Origin: Acidimicrobiales bacterium
Lineage (GTDB): Bacteria; Actinomycetota; Acidimicrobiia; Acidimicrobiales; Poriferisodalaceae
Length of the DNA: 64,000 nucleotides
Direction of reading: 5' to 3'
NCBI GenBank assembly: GCA_041394185.1
Contig: JAWKIQ010000002.1
Coordinates: forward strand, 806,001 to 870,000
Within the stretch, counting starts at the first letter, position 1, and each line of letters begins with the position of its first letter. Under the pieces are notes generated by a model, which was given only the letters and a program-made list of their open reading frames with translations, searched no databases and was not told where the DNA came from. This document shows, piece by piece, positions 1 to 8,585 of this stretch. Position numbers and translations under genes: made by a program.

Positions 1-112
1 CTTGGCGACGAAACGGCCAGAGAAGCCTTCGTTTCCTCGTGGCCGTCGGGCGAATCGGCCCCGATTAGTGACCTTCGAGGGTGGCGGTGGGCTGCGCGGG
101 GCAATAGCTTCC

Positions 113-1054
113 ATGAACGTGTCACGATCGACGAGCCACCCCGACCAACTGGTGAAGTTCCGGCGCTGGGCCACGGCCTCGCTGGTGACGCTGGTCGCAG
201 TGATCTTCACGGGCGCCGGTGTGAGGTTGAGCGGTTCGGGCTTGGGATGCTCTAACTGGCCCACTTGCACCGAGACGTCGCTGGTTCCCGAGGCCGACAT
301 CCACGGCGTCATCGAATACGCCAATCGTCTGTTCAGCTTCGTGATCGTTGCGGCATGCATCGGAACCCTGGTTCTCGCCCGCCGGATGTCGCCACGTCAG
401 CCCGGATTTGTCGCCAAGTCGTGGTGGATCATCGTCTTCGTGTTGGCCAACGCCGTACTGGGTGGCATCACGGTGCTGTGGGATCTCGCTCCGAGCATGG
501 TGATGGGCCACTACCTGCTGACCCTTGTACCCATAGCGTTGGCAACCATGCTGGTCGTGCAATCGACCCATCTGATCGAGGGGTCTGCTGACGTGCCCAT
601 CGCCGCGCCGCGGGCCCGCTTCCTGGTGGCCGCTACCGCTGCCTGGACCTGTGTGATCTTGTTCCTGGGCACCGTGGTCACGGCCGCAGGGCCCCACGCA
701 GGCGACGAGACCGCCGAGCGCCTCGACGTCTCGCTCCGCTGGGCGGCCAGGCTCCACGCCTCGAGCGTGTGGGTGCTGATCGCTCTGCTGATAGTCACCT
801 GGCTCAGTCTCGACGCGGCCACCGACAGGGGCGAGCAGGTCTCGGCCGTGAAACGCACGGTCAGGTGGCTGGTGATCTCGTCGGTGGCACAGGGAACACT
901 GGGTTACATCCAGTACTTCACGGGCACGCCGGCGGCCCTGGCCGCGGTTCACGTAGCGATCTCGGGCGTGATATTCACCATCGCCGTGCGACTCGCCATG
1001 CACGCCGCGGCGTCGGTTGACGTCTCCGAACGCGAGTTGTCGGCCGCTCGATGA
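113..1054 (+). CDS. ctaA: Heme A synthase (CtaA/Cox15 family)
   Basis: Integral membrane enzyme that oxidises the C8 methyl of heme O to make heme A for aa3-type cytochrome oxidase. From the ATG at 113 it is 313 residues with about eight hydrophobic segments. Visible family marks are [12 protein letters not shown] near residues 41-52 (the extracellular Cys pair), EYANR at 68-72, and four histidines in membrane segments (H64, H133, H215, H280) that fit the heme ligands. The reading frame is open upstream to the window edge, but residues before this ATG are basic and not family-like. The stop overlaps the start of clpS, so the two are probably translated together. Assignment is by motif only; the start is the least certain part. 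Confidence 0.8.
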   Translation: MNVSRSTSHPDQLVKFRRWATASLVTLVAVIFTGAGVRLSGSGLGCSNWPTCTETSLVPEADIHGVIEYANRLFSFVIVAACIGTLVLARRMSPRQPGFVAKSWWIIVFVLANAVLGGITVLWDLAPSMVMGHYLLTLVPIALATMLVVQSTHLIEGSADVPIAAPRARFLVAATAAWTCVILFLGTVVTAAGPHAGDETAERLDVSLRWAARLHASSVWVLIALLIVTWLSLDAATDRGEQVSAVKRTVRWLVISSVAQGTLGYIQYFTGTPAALAAVHVAISGVIFTIAVRLAMHAAASVDVSERELSAAR

Positions 1055-1353
1055 TGCCGGTGGGTTCGACGTCGACCACGCCTGTTCGCGAAGGCGACAC
1101 CGGCACCGACGTCGAAGAGGACGTTCCGTGGGTGGTCATCGTCTGGAACGATCCCATCAACTTGATGGGATACGTCGTGATGGTGTTCCAGAAGCTGTTC
1201 GGCTACTCGCGCGAGAAGGCGACCATGCTGATGCTCGACGTTCACGAAAAGGGCCGCGCGGTGGTTTCGAACGGCACCCGGTTCGAGGCCGAACGCGATG
1301 TGTTTCGGCTGCACGAATACGGGCTGTGGGCAACCATGCAGCAGGACAAGTGA
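1051..1353 (+). CDS. clpS: ATP-dependent Clp protease adaptor ClpS
   Basis: Small adaptor that binds N-degron substrates and hands them to the ClpA/ClpC unfoldase. It is 100 residues, with an unstructured acidic N-terminus of about 25 residues followed by the ClpS core: [16 protein letters not shown] (the N-degron pocket Asn-Asp) and [18 protein letters not shown]. The ATG overlaps the preceding stop (ATGA), which indicates translational coupling with the heme A synthase. It is followed after one base by a DUF2017 gene, an arrangement common in actinobacteria. Confidence 0.93.
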   Translation: MMPVGSTSTTPVREGDTGTDVEEDVPWVVIVWNDPINLMGYVVMVFQKLFGYSREKATMLMLDVHEKGRAVVSNGTRFEAERDVFRLHEYGLWATMQQDK

Positions 1354-1354
1354 C

Positions 1355-1843
1355 GTGGGGCTTTTCAACCGGCGCCGCATCAAGCGCACATCGTCTGGGG
1401 TGAACTTCGACATCACCCCGGACGAACGCGACCTCATCGCCCACCTGATTCCACAACTGCGCGACCTGTTGGTCGACGTGGCTCCTACAGGCCATGTCGA
1501 CGAGGCCGTTCGCAGGCTGTTTCCCACAGCGCACGCAGAAGACCCCGACCTCGACCTCGAGTTTCAGGCGAGTTCCAGAGACCGCCTGTTGGCGGCGAGA
1601 CTCGATCGCCTCGACCTGGTGGAGGCGACGGTCAGGAACGAACGCCTCAGCTTCGAGCAACACGAGGCGTGGATAGCGGCCATCAACGACATCCGCCTGG
1701 TGTTGGGCACGCGACTCGACGTCAGCGAGGACGACGACCCAGATCAGCTCGATCCAGAAGACCCCACCGACGCCGCGGTCGCCATGTATCACTACCTCGG
1801 GTTTCTCCTGGGCGAGCTACTCGACGCATCCGAGTACGCCTGA
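1355..1843 (+). CDS. DUF2017 family protein
   Basis: Uncharacterised protein of 162 residues that sits directly after clpS in many actinobacteria; its role is unknown. I chose the GTG at 1355, one base after the clpS stop, giving a start MGLFNRRRIKR. The frame extends further upstream but only inside clpS. The protein is soluble, acidic and mostly helical by composition, with no catalytic motif that I can see. The conserved linkage suggests a function connected with ClpS or Clp proteolysis, but that is inference from position only. Confidence 0.75.
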   Translation: MGLFNRRRIKRTSSGVNFDITPDERDLIAHLIPQLRDLLVDVAPTGHVDEAVRRLFPTAHAEDPDLDLEFQASSRDRLLAARLDRLDLVEATVRNERLSFEQHEAWIAAINDIRLVLGTRLDVSEDDDPDQLDPEDPTDAAVAMYHYLGFLLGELLDASEYA

Positions 1844-1870
1844 CAGCGCCATTGGTGATAGCAAGACGCC

Positions 1871-3082
1871 GTGACGGCCTTGCTCCAACGGCTGAGAAAC
1901 TCAGAAGCGCTCCTGGTCCTGTGTGGCTCGACGTTCCTGGTCATGGTCGGCCAGGGCATCGTGTCGCCCGTCTTGCCGCTCTACGCAAAGGACTTCGGTG
2001 TCGGCGCAGAGATGGTCGGCTTGACGCTGACCGTGTTCGCTCTGGCCCGGCTGATCCTGAACATCCCGGCCGGCATGCTGGCCGACCGGTTCGGCAGGCG
2101 GGTGCTGCTGATCGGCGGACCGATCATCACCGCCGTCGGAATGTTCGGCTCAGGCTTTGCCGACTCGATATGGACCCTGCTGTTCTGGCGGTTCATAGCC
2201 GGAGGCGGGTCGGCGTTCTACATGAGCGGGGCGATGATCTATCTGATCGACATCGCCCCACCCGAGAAGCGGGCTCGATACGTGGCCACCAACCAGTGGG
2301 CTCTCAGCGTTGGTGTGGCTGTGGGTCCGGGCATCGGCGGCCTGGTCGCCGACACCTACAGCCTTTCAACGCCCTTCCACGTCGTGGGAGTCACGGCCAT
2401 CGCCACCGCGATCTACGCAGCGGTACGCCTACCCGAGACCCGCGGCCAGGCCGACACCGGCGAGGTCGACCCGGATCAGCCTCCCGTCAGCGCGTGGACG
2501 TTCCTGACCACGAAACGATTCCTGCTGGTGGCCGCTGTCACGGCGACGATCTTCATGACCCGCGCCGGCACCAGGGGCACCCTGACCCCGCTGCACGCAA
2601 CCGAGGCCCTCGACTGGGGCCCCAGCGAGATTGGGCTGGTGTTCATGGTGACGGGTTTCATGACCCTGTTCACCCTGATGCCCGCCGCGTGGGCGTCGGA
2701 CCGGTTGGGCCGAAGCTCGGTGATCTTGTTCTCTGGCGTCATGGCGGCGGCCGGAACCGCCGTGGTCGCGTCGTCGACCAGCGCCGGCGGCTTCGTCGTC
2801 GGCAACATCATCATGACGCTGGGAACCGGCACCGCGGGGCCCGCGCCTGCGGCCTATGTGGCCGACATCGCACCACCAAACCTACGGGGCATGGCGGTGG
2901 CGTTGTATCGGTCTGCCGGCGACGTCGGGTTCCTGGCCGCTCCTCCCTTGTTGGGGTTCATAGGCGAGTCGACGTCGCTGCCCACCGCCATGTACGTCGC
3001 CGCTGTTCTGGTGGCCGTCACCGCGGTGATGTTCAGCATCGGCTCGCGGGGTGATTCGGCAGCAGGTCGCCAGGTCAGCTGA
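1871..3082 (+). CDS. MFS transporter (drug efflux type)
   Basis: Major facilitator superfamily permease of 403 residues with about 12 hydrophobic segments. The loop between segments 2 and 3 carries the MFS signature in GMLADRFGRRVLLIGG (residues about 73-88). A second related loop, ASDRLGRSS, lies in the C-terminal half. The GTG at 1871 follows the DUF2017 stop by 27 bases. Substrate cannot be read from the sequence; the family includes multidrug and sugar exporters. It is the last gene before tRNA-Glu. Confidence 0.85.
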   Translation: MTALLQRLRNSEALLVLCGSTFLVMVGQGIVSPVLPLYAKDFGVGAEMVGLTLTVFALARLILNIPAGMLADRFGRRVLLIGGPIITAVGMFGSGFADSIWTLLFWRFIAGGGSAFYMSGAMIYLIDIAPPEKRARYVATNQWALSVGVAVGPGIGGLVADTYSLSTPFHVVGVTAIATAIYAAVRLPETRGQADTGEVDPDQPPVSAWTFLTTKRFLLVAAVTATIFMTRAGTRGTLTPLHATEALDWGPSEIGLVFMVTGFMTLFTLMPAAWASDRLGRSSVILFSGVMAAAGTAVVASSTSAGGFVVGNIIMTLGTGTAGPAPAAYVADIAPPNLRGMAVALYRSAGDVGFLAAPPLLGFIGESTSLPTAMYVAAVLVAVTAVMFSIGSRGDSAAGRQVS

Positions 3083-3144
3083 TCCGCCCGGCCCGATTTT
3101 GGGGTGTCGAATGGCCTGATGAGGCTCTACCATGTGGCGGTCCA

Positions 3145-3217
3145 GCCCCCATCGTCTAGCGGCCTAGGACACCGGCCTTTCACGCCGGCAGCACGGGTTC
3201 GAATCCCGTTGGGGGTG
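3145..3217 (+). tRNA. tRNA-Glu (TTC)
   Basis: Cloverleaf of 73 nt: acceptor GCCCCCA with matching TGGGGGT, anticodon stem CCGGC/GCCGG, loop CTTTCAC with anticodon TTC, and T-arm GGTTCGAATCC. The first acceptor pair is G-T. CCA is not encoded. The gene ends three bases before the stop of the convergent histidine kinase gene. Confidence 0.96.
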
Positions 3218-3220
3218 CTA

Positions 3221-4552
3221 CTAGGCCTCGTCGGCTGAGGGAAACGCCAGCCGCACCGTGGCACCCGAAGTTGCGCCGTCGATGACCTGAGCCGTGCCTC
3301 CATGAGATTCGGCGACCTGGGCCACGATCGACAGGCCCAGCCCCGACCCCGGCAAGGTGCGGGCATTGGGAGCACGCCAGAACCTCTCGAACACCGAGCT
3401 TCGGTCGGCTGGGTCGATCCCGGGACCCTCGTCGCTGACCTCGACGGCGCCTCCCGCGACCACGACATACACCGTTGCGTCTGCGGGCGAGAACTTGATG
3501 GCGTTGTCGATCAGGTTGCTGACCGCACGTTCGACCAGAGCGGGCACCCCGACGATGGAAGACGGCTGTGCCTCTAGTTCGATCACCACCGGGCTGCGGC
3601 GCCGGTGACGTTCGACCACCATCGCGGTCAGCTCGGCCAGGTCGATTCGCTCTGCTTCGCCCTCTCGGTGCTGGTCGGTCGCCAGGTCGACCAGCTCGCT
3701 GACCAGGGCGGTCAGCTCGTCTAGCTCGAACAACACATCGTCGAGAATCGGGGCCCTCTGCTCTGGCGTCAGAGAGTCGGCCCGCTTCAGCAACTCGATG
3801 TTGGTACGCAGGCTGGTCAGTGGGGTCCGAAGCTCGTGGCTGGCGTCGTACACCAGGCGCTCTTGTTGTTCACGTGACTGCTGCAGAGCGCCCAGCATGG
3901 TGTTGAAACTGTGCGCCAATCGGCCCAGCTCGTCGTTGCGTTCGATCTCGATGCGCGTGTCGAGCTGACGGGTGCGAGAGACGTCCTCGGCGGCTTCGGT
4001 GAGGCGCGACACGGGGCGCATCGCCCGGTGCCCGATGGCCAGGCCCGCCAGACCCGCCATGCCGACCCCCGCCAACGACAGCAGCACCAGAGCACCGCGC
4101 AGTCGCTCGAGCGAGCCCTCGATCCCCGACAGGGGCCTGGCGAGCATCACAGCGCCACGAACCCGCGCCTCGGGCACGCGCGCCGGCACGGTGAGCACGC
4201 GCACGCGCAACGTCTCACCATCTGCGGTCATCGCCACCTCGTCGCGCAGTACCTGTCCACTACCGGACTCGGCGACCGAGATGTCGTCTGTGGTGACCTG
4301 AACGGTCAGCTCACCAAAACGCACCACGGTTCCCGTCGCGTTGATGAACTGCACGCTGACGTCGCCGGCCAGGAACGGTGCCGGGCGGCGATCGCCGTCG
4401 GGCACCAACGCCGCGGCGCGCTCGCGAAGCTGCGAATCGACCGTGTCGCGCATGGCGCGGTTGGCCGACACCCACGACACGAACGACACCAACACCACGG
4501 CCACCGCAGTCACCACAGCGGTCAGCACGCCAACTCGGGTGCGGATGCTCAC
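3221..4552 (-). CDS. Sensor histidine kinase (MprB-like)
   Basis: Membrane sensor kinase of 443 residues and the second gene of a two-component operon. Order: transmembrane segment about 7-30, extracytoplasmic domain about 31-150, second membrane segment about 153-175, HAMP linker, HisKA with the phospho-acceptor H239 in YDASHELRTPLTSLR, then HATPase with N-box DNAIKFSP and G-boxes DEGPGID and GSGLGLSIV. It lies 27 bases downstream of its response regulator. The pairing resembles MprAB-type envelope-stress systems. The signal is not evident. Confidence 0.9.
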   Translation of the reverse strand: MSIRTRVGVLTAVVTAVAVVLVSFVSWVSANRAMRDTVDSQLRERAAALVPDGDRRPAPFLAGDVSVQFINATGTVVRFGELTVQVTTDDISVAESGSGQVLRDEVAMTADGETLRVRVLTVPARVPEARVRGAVMLARPLSGIEGSLERLRGALVLLSLAGVGMAGLAGLAIGHRAMRPVSRLTEAAEDVSRTRQLDTRIEIERNDELGRLAHSFNTMLGALQQSREQQERLVYDASHELRTPLTSLRTNIELLKRADSLTPEQRAPILDDVLFELDELTALVSELVDLATDQHREGEAERIDLAELTAMVVERHRRRSPVVIELEAQPSSIVGVPALVERAVSNLIDNAIKFSPADATVYVVVAGGAVEVSDEGPGIDPADRSSVFERFWRAPNARTLPGSGLGLSIVAQVAESHGGTAQVIDGATSGATVRLAFPSADEA

Positions 4553-4579
4553 GGTGCATCGCCCATCGTCTGGGGTGTA

Positions 4580-5269
4580 TCAGTCAGCCCGGACCACATA
4601 ACCGATCCCTCGCACGGTGTGCACCAGACGAGGCTCGCCGCCCTCTTCGGTCTTTCGTCTCAGGTAGCCGATGTAGACCTCTAGCGAGTTGCTGCTGGTC
4701 GACGAGTCGTAGCCCCAGACGTGCTCGTAGATCTGGTCGCGGGTGAGCACCTGGCCCGGTCGCTCCATCAGCAACTCCAAAAGGGCGAACTCGGTGCGGG
4801 TCAGGTCGATCCGCCGATCGCCGCGATGCACCATCCGGGTGCCGCGGTCGAGCCGCATGTCGCCGAAAGCCAGCTCGTCGGACTCGGTCGAGCGCTTGTC
4901 GACCCGCCGCAAGAGGGCGCGCACCCGCGCCAGCAGTTCTTCCAAGGCGAACGGTTTGACGAGATAGTCGTCGGCGCCGGCGTCCAAGCCCGCAACCCGA
5001 TCCGACGTGGTGTGCCGTGCAGTCAACACCAAGATCGGCAGATCGGCGCCCGATGCGCGCACCCGGCGACACACCTCGAGCCCGTCCATGTTCGGCATCG
5101 AGACATCCAGCACCATGGCCGAGATCGACTCGTCGAGCTGATCGAGGGCCTTCACGCCGTCGCTCGCCGTGTCCACGACGTAGCCCTCGAATATCAGGGC
5201 GCGCTCTAGCGACGTGCGAACGCCGCGGTCGTCGTCGACGACGAGAATCTTGTGCGCTGCCTCGGCCAT
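4580..5269 (-). CDS. OmpR-family response regulator (MprA-like)
   Basis: DNA-binding response regulator of 229 residues. The receiver domain has acidic pocket DDD at 12-14, phospho-acceptor D55 in [10 protein letters not shown] and the KPF lysine. The winged-helix output domain ends in the family signature [10 protein letters not shown] chose the ATG at 5269 because GGAGG lies just upstream, rather than a start five codons earlier. It is transcribed ahead of the histidine kinase at 3221-4552. Confidence 0.93.
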   Translation of the reverse strand: MAEAAHKILVVDDDRGVRTSLERALIFEGYVVDTASDGVKALDQLDESISAMVLDVSMPNMDGLEVCRRVRASGADLPILVLTARHTTSDRVAGLDAGADDYLVKPFALEELLARVRALLRRVDKRSTESDELAFGDMRLDRGTRMVHRGDRRIDLTRTEFALLELLMERPGQVLTRDQIYEHVWGYDSSTSSNSLEVYIGYLRRKTEEGGEPRLVHTVRGIGYVVRAD

Positions 5270-5330
5270 AGGGCACCTCCGCAATCAGAGGTACCGCACG
5301 AGAGTGAAGAAAGTGTGAGAAACCGGCAGC

Positions 5331-5561
5331 TCAGCCGACGAAGACGACGCCGAAGCCCTCTTCGGAGTGGTCACCCTCGTCCTCGGAGTGGTCACCCTCG
5401 TCCTCGGAATGGTCGCCCTCTTCGTCGTGATGCTTCTTCTCGTACTCGGCGACCGGGTCGTTACCAACGGTGGTGATGATCACGTTCAGGACGAACGAAA
5501 ACACCAAGAACCCGACCGTTACGACTGCACTGCGAATGAATGCGGGGCCCCAGCTGTTCAT
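5331..5561 (-). CDS. Small membrane protein with acidic/His repeats
   Basis: Unrecognised protein of 76 residues. One hydrophobic segment (about 10-32) is followed by a hydrophilic tail with three near-identical EGDHSE(D/E) units preceded by KKHHDEEGDHS, then a short hydrophobic end. The DNA shows the same 21-base unit repeated. A GGAGGAAG ribosome-binding site precedes the ATG at 5561. The His/Asp/Glu-rich tail could bind divalent metals, but this is inference. It lies between the response regulator and a Nudix gene and may have its own promoter. Confidence 0.6.
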   Translation of the reverse strand: MNSWGPAFIRSAVVTVGFLVFSFVLNVIITTVGNDPVAEYEKKHHDEEGDHSEDEGDHSEDEGDHSEEGFGVVFVG

Positions 5562-5624
5562 TGAACCTGACTTCCTCCGATGGCGACTGACCCGAACACG
5601 CTAGCGAACCCGACGCCCCGCGCG

Positions 5625-6068
5625 CTACGCCAACCCCATACGAACCAGAATCTGCACCTCGTCGGCGTAGGACATCTTCTCGGGACACGAGCCCACCGGC
5701 ACCCACTCGACGGCGTCGACCTCGTCGGGGTCGGGGGTGCCACAACCCTCCTCGAGCACCTGCATGGGGTAGAACACCACGATCTTGACCACCTCGTCGC
5801 CCGAGCCAGGATCGGATCCCGTTCCGGGCAGGGTGTAGCTGACGGGCACCGCGGCACCCGACACCTGGGCGCGCACGCCGGTCTCCTCCAACACCTCGCG
5901 ACGGGCCGTTTCGGACCACGATTCGCCGTCGTCAACGTGGCCTTTGGGCAGTGCCCAATCGTCGTAGCGACTGCGGTGAACCAGAAGGATCTCCGGTTCG
6001 TCCGGTCCCTGACGGCAGACCACGCCACCAGCGGCGCGGTCGACAACGGCTCTCGAGAATCTGCCCAT
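5625..6068 (-). CDS. Nudix hydrolase
   Basis: Nucleoside-diphosphate-linked pyrophosphatase family, 147 residues. The full Nudix box is present at about 43-65: GHVDDGE, then seven residues, REVLEETGV, including the catalytic REVLEE glutamates. The N-terminus AAGGVVCR and the PKGHVDDGE context resemble the Ap4A/diadenosine or NTP-cleaning branch. Substrate is not determinable. It starts close to and divergent from the beta-propeller gene at 6127. Confidence 0.88.
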   Translation of the reverse strand: MGRFSRAVVDRAAGGVVCRQGPDEPEILLVHRSRYDDWALPKGHVDDGESWSETARREVLEETGVRAQVSGAAVPVSYTLPGTGSDPGSGDEVVKIVVFYPMQVLEEGCGTPDPDEVDAVEWVPVGSCPEKMSYADEVQILVRMGLA

Positions 6069-6126
6069 CGATCAGAAGCTAGCGGTTTGCACTTGTGGTC
6101 GGCCCGGCTGCATATCGTGTTGAACG

Positions 6127-7758
6127 ATGAACGATGGGCCACAGAGCGTCTCCCCCCGGCGACTCGCAGTGCTGGTGGGCCTACTCATTGCTGCGGTCAT
6201 CGTTGCAGCCCTGGCGTTGCGACTAGACGCAAACGGCTCGAGTGACACCGCCGCGCCTACCTCGATCTTCGAAGCTGGGCCGACCACGTCGTCGCCGCCG
6301 GCCGGCCAGGAAACCCAGACCATCGAATCGAGCACCACCTCCACCGAGGCTGCAACCACAACGTCGACCACGACTTCGACCACGACCACCAGCACGACGT
6401 TTCCGTTCGACGGGTGGGTGCACCCCCAGGCGGTCGGCGTTCCGTGGTCGGACACAGTCGACGGACTGTTGACGTTCAGGGGATCACCGACGCGCACCTT
6501 CTACGGCAAGGGTCCCGTGCCTACCAATCCCCAGGTGCTGTGGTCGTTTCCCGACTCGGGTTCGATGTGTTCGGAGTCGACATCGGGCGGACAGACCCGC
6601 ACCTGGTGCGGAACCGGGTGGACGGGCCAGCCCTCGGTCTGGGAGGTGGACGACGAGACTTGGATGGCCTTCGGGGCCTACGACCGAGCCATACACGTGC
6701 TGAACGCCGACAGCGGTGAACCCGAGTTCGATGCATTCACGACAGGCGACATCATCAAGGGAAGCGTCACGATCGACCCCGACGGCTTCCCGTTGATCTA
6801 CTCGGGTTCGCGCGACAACTACTTCCGGGTGCTCGCGTGGGACCGCCCGGGCGGCGAACTCGTCGAGCTCTGGCGGCTGGCCGCCAACGATGTCGGCCCC
6901 ACCAAGTGGAACAACGACTGGGACGGCGCGGCGCTGATCATCGACGACTATCTGTTCGAAGGCGGTGAGAACTCGAGGTTCCACATCGTCAAACTGAACC
7001 GCACGCTCGGGCCCGACGGCCTGGTGCAGGTCGATCCCGAGATCGTCTTCCACGCCGCCGGCTGGGACGACGAGCTGGTTCGGGCTGTGGGTAACAACGT
7101 ATCGATCGAGAACTCGGTGGCGATCTCGGGCAACGTCGTCTACTTCGCCAACTCGGGTGGCTTGGTACAAGGCTGGGACATCGAAGGTCTGGCCGAGGGA
7201 GTCGAACCCGAGCGGGTGTTCCGGTTCTGGACCGGTGACGACGTCGACGCATCGATCGTCATCGACGACGAAGGATTCCTGTACGTCGGCGCCGAGTACG
7301 AGCGTGGCTTGGCCCGGGCTCGTGAAGTCGGACAGATCATCAAGCTGGACCCCTCCAAGCCAGACGACCCAATCGTGTGGTCGATAGACGACAGCGCTCG
7401 GCTGGACGGGGGCGTATGGGCCACCTCGGCCCTTTACCGCGACATCGTCATCGCTGCCACCGACGGCGGCCGAGTGCTGGGCATCGACCGCCAAAACGGC
7501 GAGATCGTCTGGACCTTGAACCTGGTCGGCCCTCTTTGGCAATCACCCGTCGTCGTCGACGACGTGTTGATCCAGGGAGACTGCAACGGCGTTCTGCACG
7601 CCTTCGACGTGAGCGACACCAGAGCGACACCAACCGAGCTGTGGCGGGTCGACATCGGTGGCTGTATCGAGTCCACCCCGGCGGTTTGGGACGGAACGAT
7701 CTATGTGGGCACGCGCGGGGGCAAGGTGCACGCGATCGGAGATCATCGACCGAACTGA
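6127..7758 (+). CDS. Secreted PQQ-like beta-propeller protein
   Basis: Protein of 543 residues: short cytoplasmic N-terminus, a single membrane anchor (about 12-32), a Ser/Thr-rich linker (about 40-95) and a large extracytoplasmic domain. That domain carries repeated blades of the type GTIYVGTRGGKVHAI, DGGRVLGIDRQNGEIVWTL and DRAIHVLNADSGEPEF, typical of PQQ-binding-like propellers. No catalytic residues are evident, so it may be a scaffold or binding protein. A TATCGT box lies eight bases before the ATG, and there is no clear ribosome-binding site. Confidence 0.8.
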   Translation: MNDGPQSVSPRRLAVLVGLLIAAVIVAALALRLDANGSSDTAAPTSIFEAGPTTSSPPAGQETQTIESSTTSTEAATTTSTTTSTTTTSTTFPFDGWVHPQAVGVPWSDTVDGLLTFRGSPTRTFYGKGPVPTNPQVLWSFPDSGSMCSESTSGGQTRTWCGTGWTGQPSVWEVDDETWMAFGAYDRAIHVLNADSGEPEFDAFTTGDIIKGSVTIDPDGFPLIYSGSRDNYFRVLAWDRPGGELVELWRLAANDVGPTKWNNDWDGAALIIDDYLFEGGENSRFHIVKLNRTLGPDGLVQVDPEIVFHAAGWDDELVRAVGNNVSIENSVAISGNVVYFANSGGLVQGWDIEGLAEGVEPERVFRFWTGDDVDASIVIDDEGFLYVGAEYERGLARAREVGQIIKLDPSKPDDPIVWSIDDSARLDGGVWATSALYRDIVIAATDGGRVLGIDRQNGEIVWTLNLVGPLWQSPVVVDDVLIQGDCNGVLHAFDVSDTRATPTELWRVDIGGCIESTPAVWDGTIYVGTRGGKVHAIGDHRPN

Positions 7759-7881
7759 AACTTCTGTTGGCGCGACCGACGAAACTGCTGGTAGCTTTTT
7801 ACGTCGGCGTGTTCGCGACTGTTCACTTGTCCTTGTCGCTTGTTCGGTACGCCAAAGTTCTTCAACGAGGTCTTCGAAGCG

Positions 7882-8118
7882 ATGAGCAAGGTTTGCCAGG
7901 TCACGGGTAAGCGCCCGACCACGGGCTTCAACGTGTCCCACTCGCATCGCCGCACCAAGCGGTGGATCAAGCCCAATATCCAGAAGCAGCGCTTCTGGGT
8001 TCCCAGCGAGAAGCGCTGGGTGACGCTCACGGTGAGCACCAAGGGCATCAAGACGATCAACAAGAAGGGCATCGAGGCCGTCTTGGCCGACATGCGTCGC
8101 CGTGGGGAGAAGATCTGA
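7882..8118 (+). CDS. rpmB: 50S ribosomal protein L28, zinc-free type
   Basis: Large-subunit ribosomal protein of 78 residues starting [17 protein letters not shown]. Zinc-binding L28 proteins carry two CxxC pairs; here only a single Cys remains, so this is the C-minus form. [20 protein letters not shown] and [19 protein letters not shown] are family marks. The ATG at 7882 is chosen because the residues upstream are not L28-like. It is followed by C-minus L33 with a one-base overlap. I looked for a Zur-type palindrome upstream and saw none. Confidence 0.95.
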   Translation: MSKVCQVTGKRPTTGFNVSHSHRRTKRWIKPNIQKQRFWVPSEKRWVTLTVSTKGIKTINKKGIEAVLADMRRRGEKI

Positions 8119-8282
8119 TGGCCAAGTCAGACAAGCGCCCGATCATCAAGCTGCGTTCGACCGAGGGCACCGGCACCACCTACGTGACCCGCAAGAACAA
8201 GTCGAACACACGCGAGCGCATCGAGCTCAAGAAGTACGACCCCGTGCTTCGCCGCCACGTCGTGTTCAAGGAAGAGCGCTAA
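8118..8282 (+). CDS. rpmG: 50S ribosomal protein L33, zinc-free type
   Basis: Large-subunit ribosomal protein of 54 residues ([17 protein letters not shown], then [10 protein letters not shown] and [16 protein letters not shown]). It has no cysteines at all, so it is the C-minus form. The ATG shares one base with the L28 stop (TGATG), so the two are coupled. In several actinobacteria this exact pair is a Zur-controlled back-up for zinc-binding paralogs. Whether it is the only copy here cannot be told from the window. Confidence 0.95.
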   Translation: MAKSDKRPIIKLRSTEGTGTTYVTRKNKSNTRERIELKKYDPVLRRHVVFKEER

Positions 8283-8291
8283 CCAACAGCG

Positions 8292-8585
8292 CTAGTCGTC
8301 GGCCCTTCGCGCCGACCGCATCACAACCTTCCCATTGCGGGTTTTGACACCTTCGGCGTTCAGGCGCCGGAGGTGTTCTGTTTCAAGGCCGGGTACCAGA
8401 CGTCCCGACGCGTTCACGACCCGCCACCACCCGTCGATTCCGCCCTTGGACAAGATCGCACCCACGGCGCGCGCAGCACGAGGTTTACCGGCTTCGGCAG
8501 CCACCTCTCCGTAGGTAGCTATCTCACCTGGCTCGAGAGACTGCACTACGGCCCGAACGGCCCGCTCGAACTCGCTGTCGCTCAA
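8292..8585 (-). CDS. Alkyltransferase-like protein (MGMT/Ogt fold, no catalytic Cys)
   Basis: Protein of 97 residues matching the DNA-binding domain of O6-alkylguanine-DNA alkyltransferases: GEIATYGEVAAEAGKPRAARAVG, written here as two blocks GEIATYGEVA and GKPRAARAVG, then WWRVVNASGRLVPG. The active-site PCHR of MGMT is replaced by GWWR, so it should recognise alkylated guanine without repairing it, as ATL proteins do when they flag lesions for nucleotide excision repair. The TTG start overlaps the stop of the upstream surface-protein gene (TTGA), which indicates coupling. Confidence 0.85.
   Translation of the reverse strand: MSDSEFERAVRAVVQSLEPGEIATYGEVAAEAGKPRAARAVGAILSKGGIDGWWRVVNASGRLVPGLETEHLRRLNAEGVKTRNGKVVMRSARRADD

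Noticed and set aside
5355..5430. Tandem 21-base repeats, considered as a CRISPR or regulatory array
   Set aside because: The repeats are contiguous, in frame and encode EGDHSE(D/E) units in a small protein; there are no spacers.
7759..7881. A Zur box before rpmB
   Set aside because: No palindrome resembling known Zur sites is visible in this stretch.
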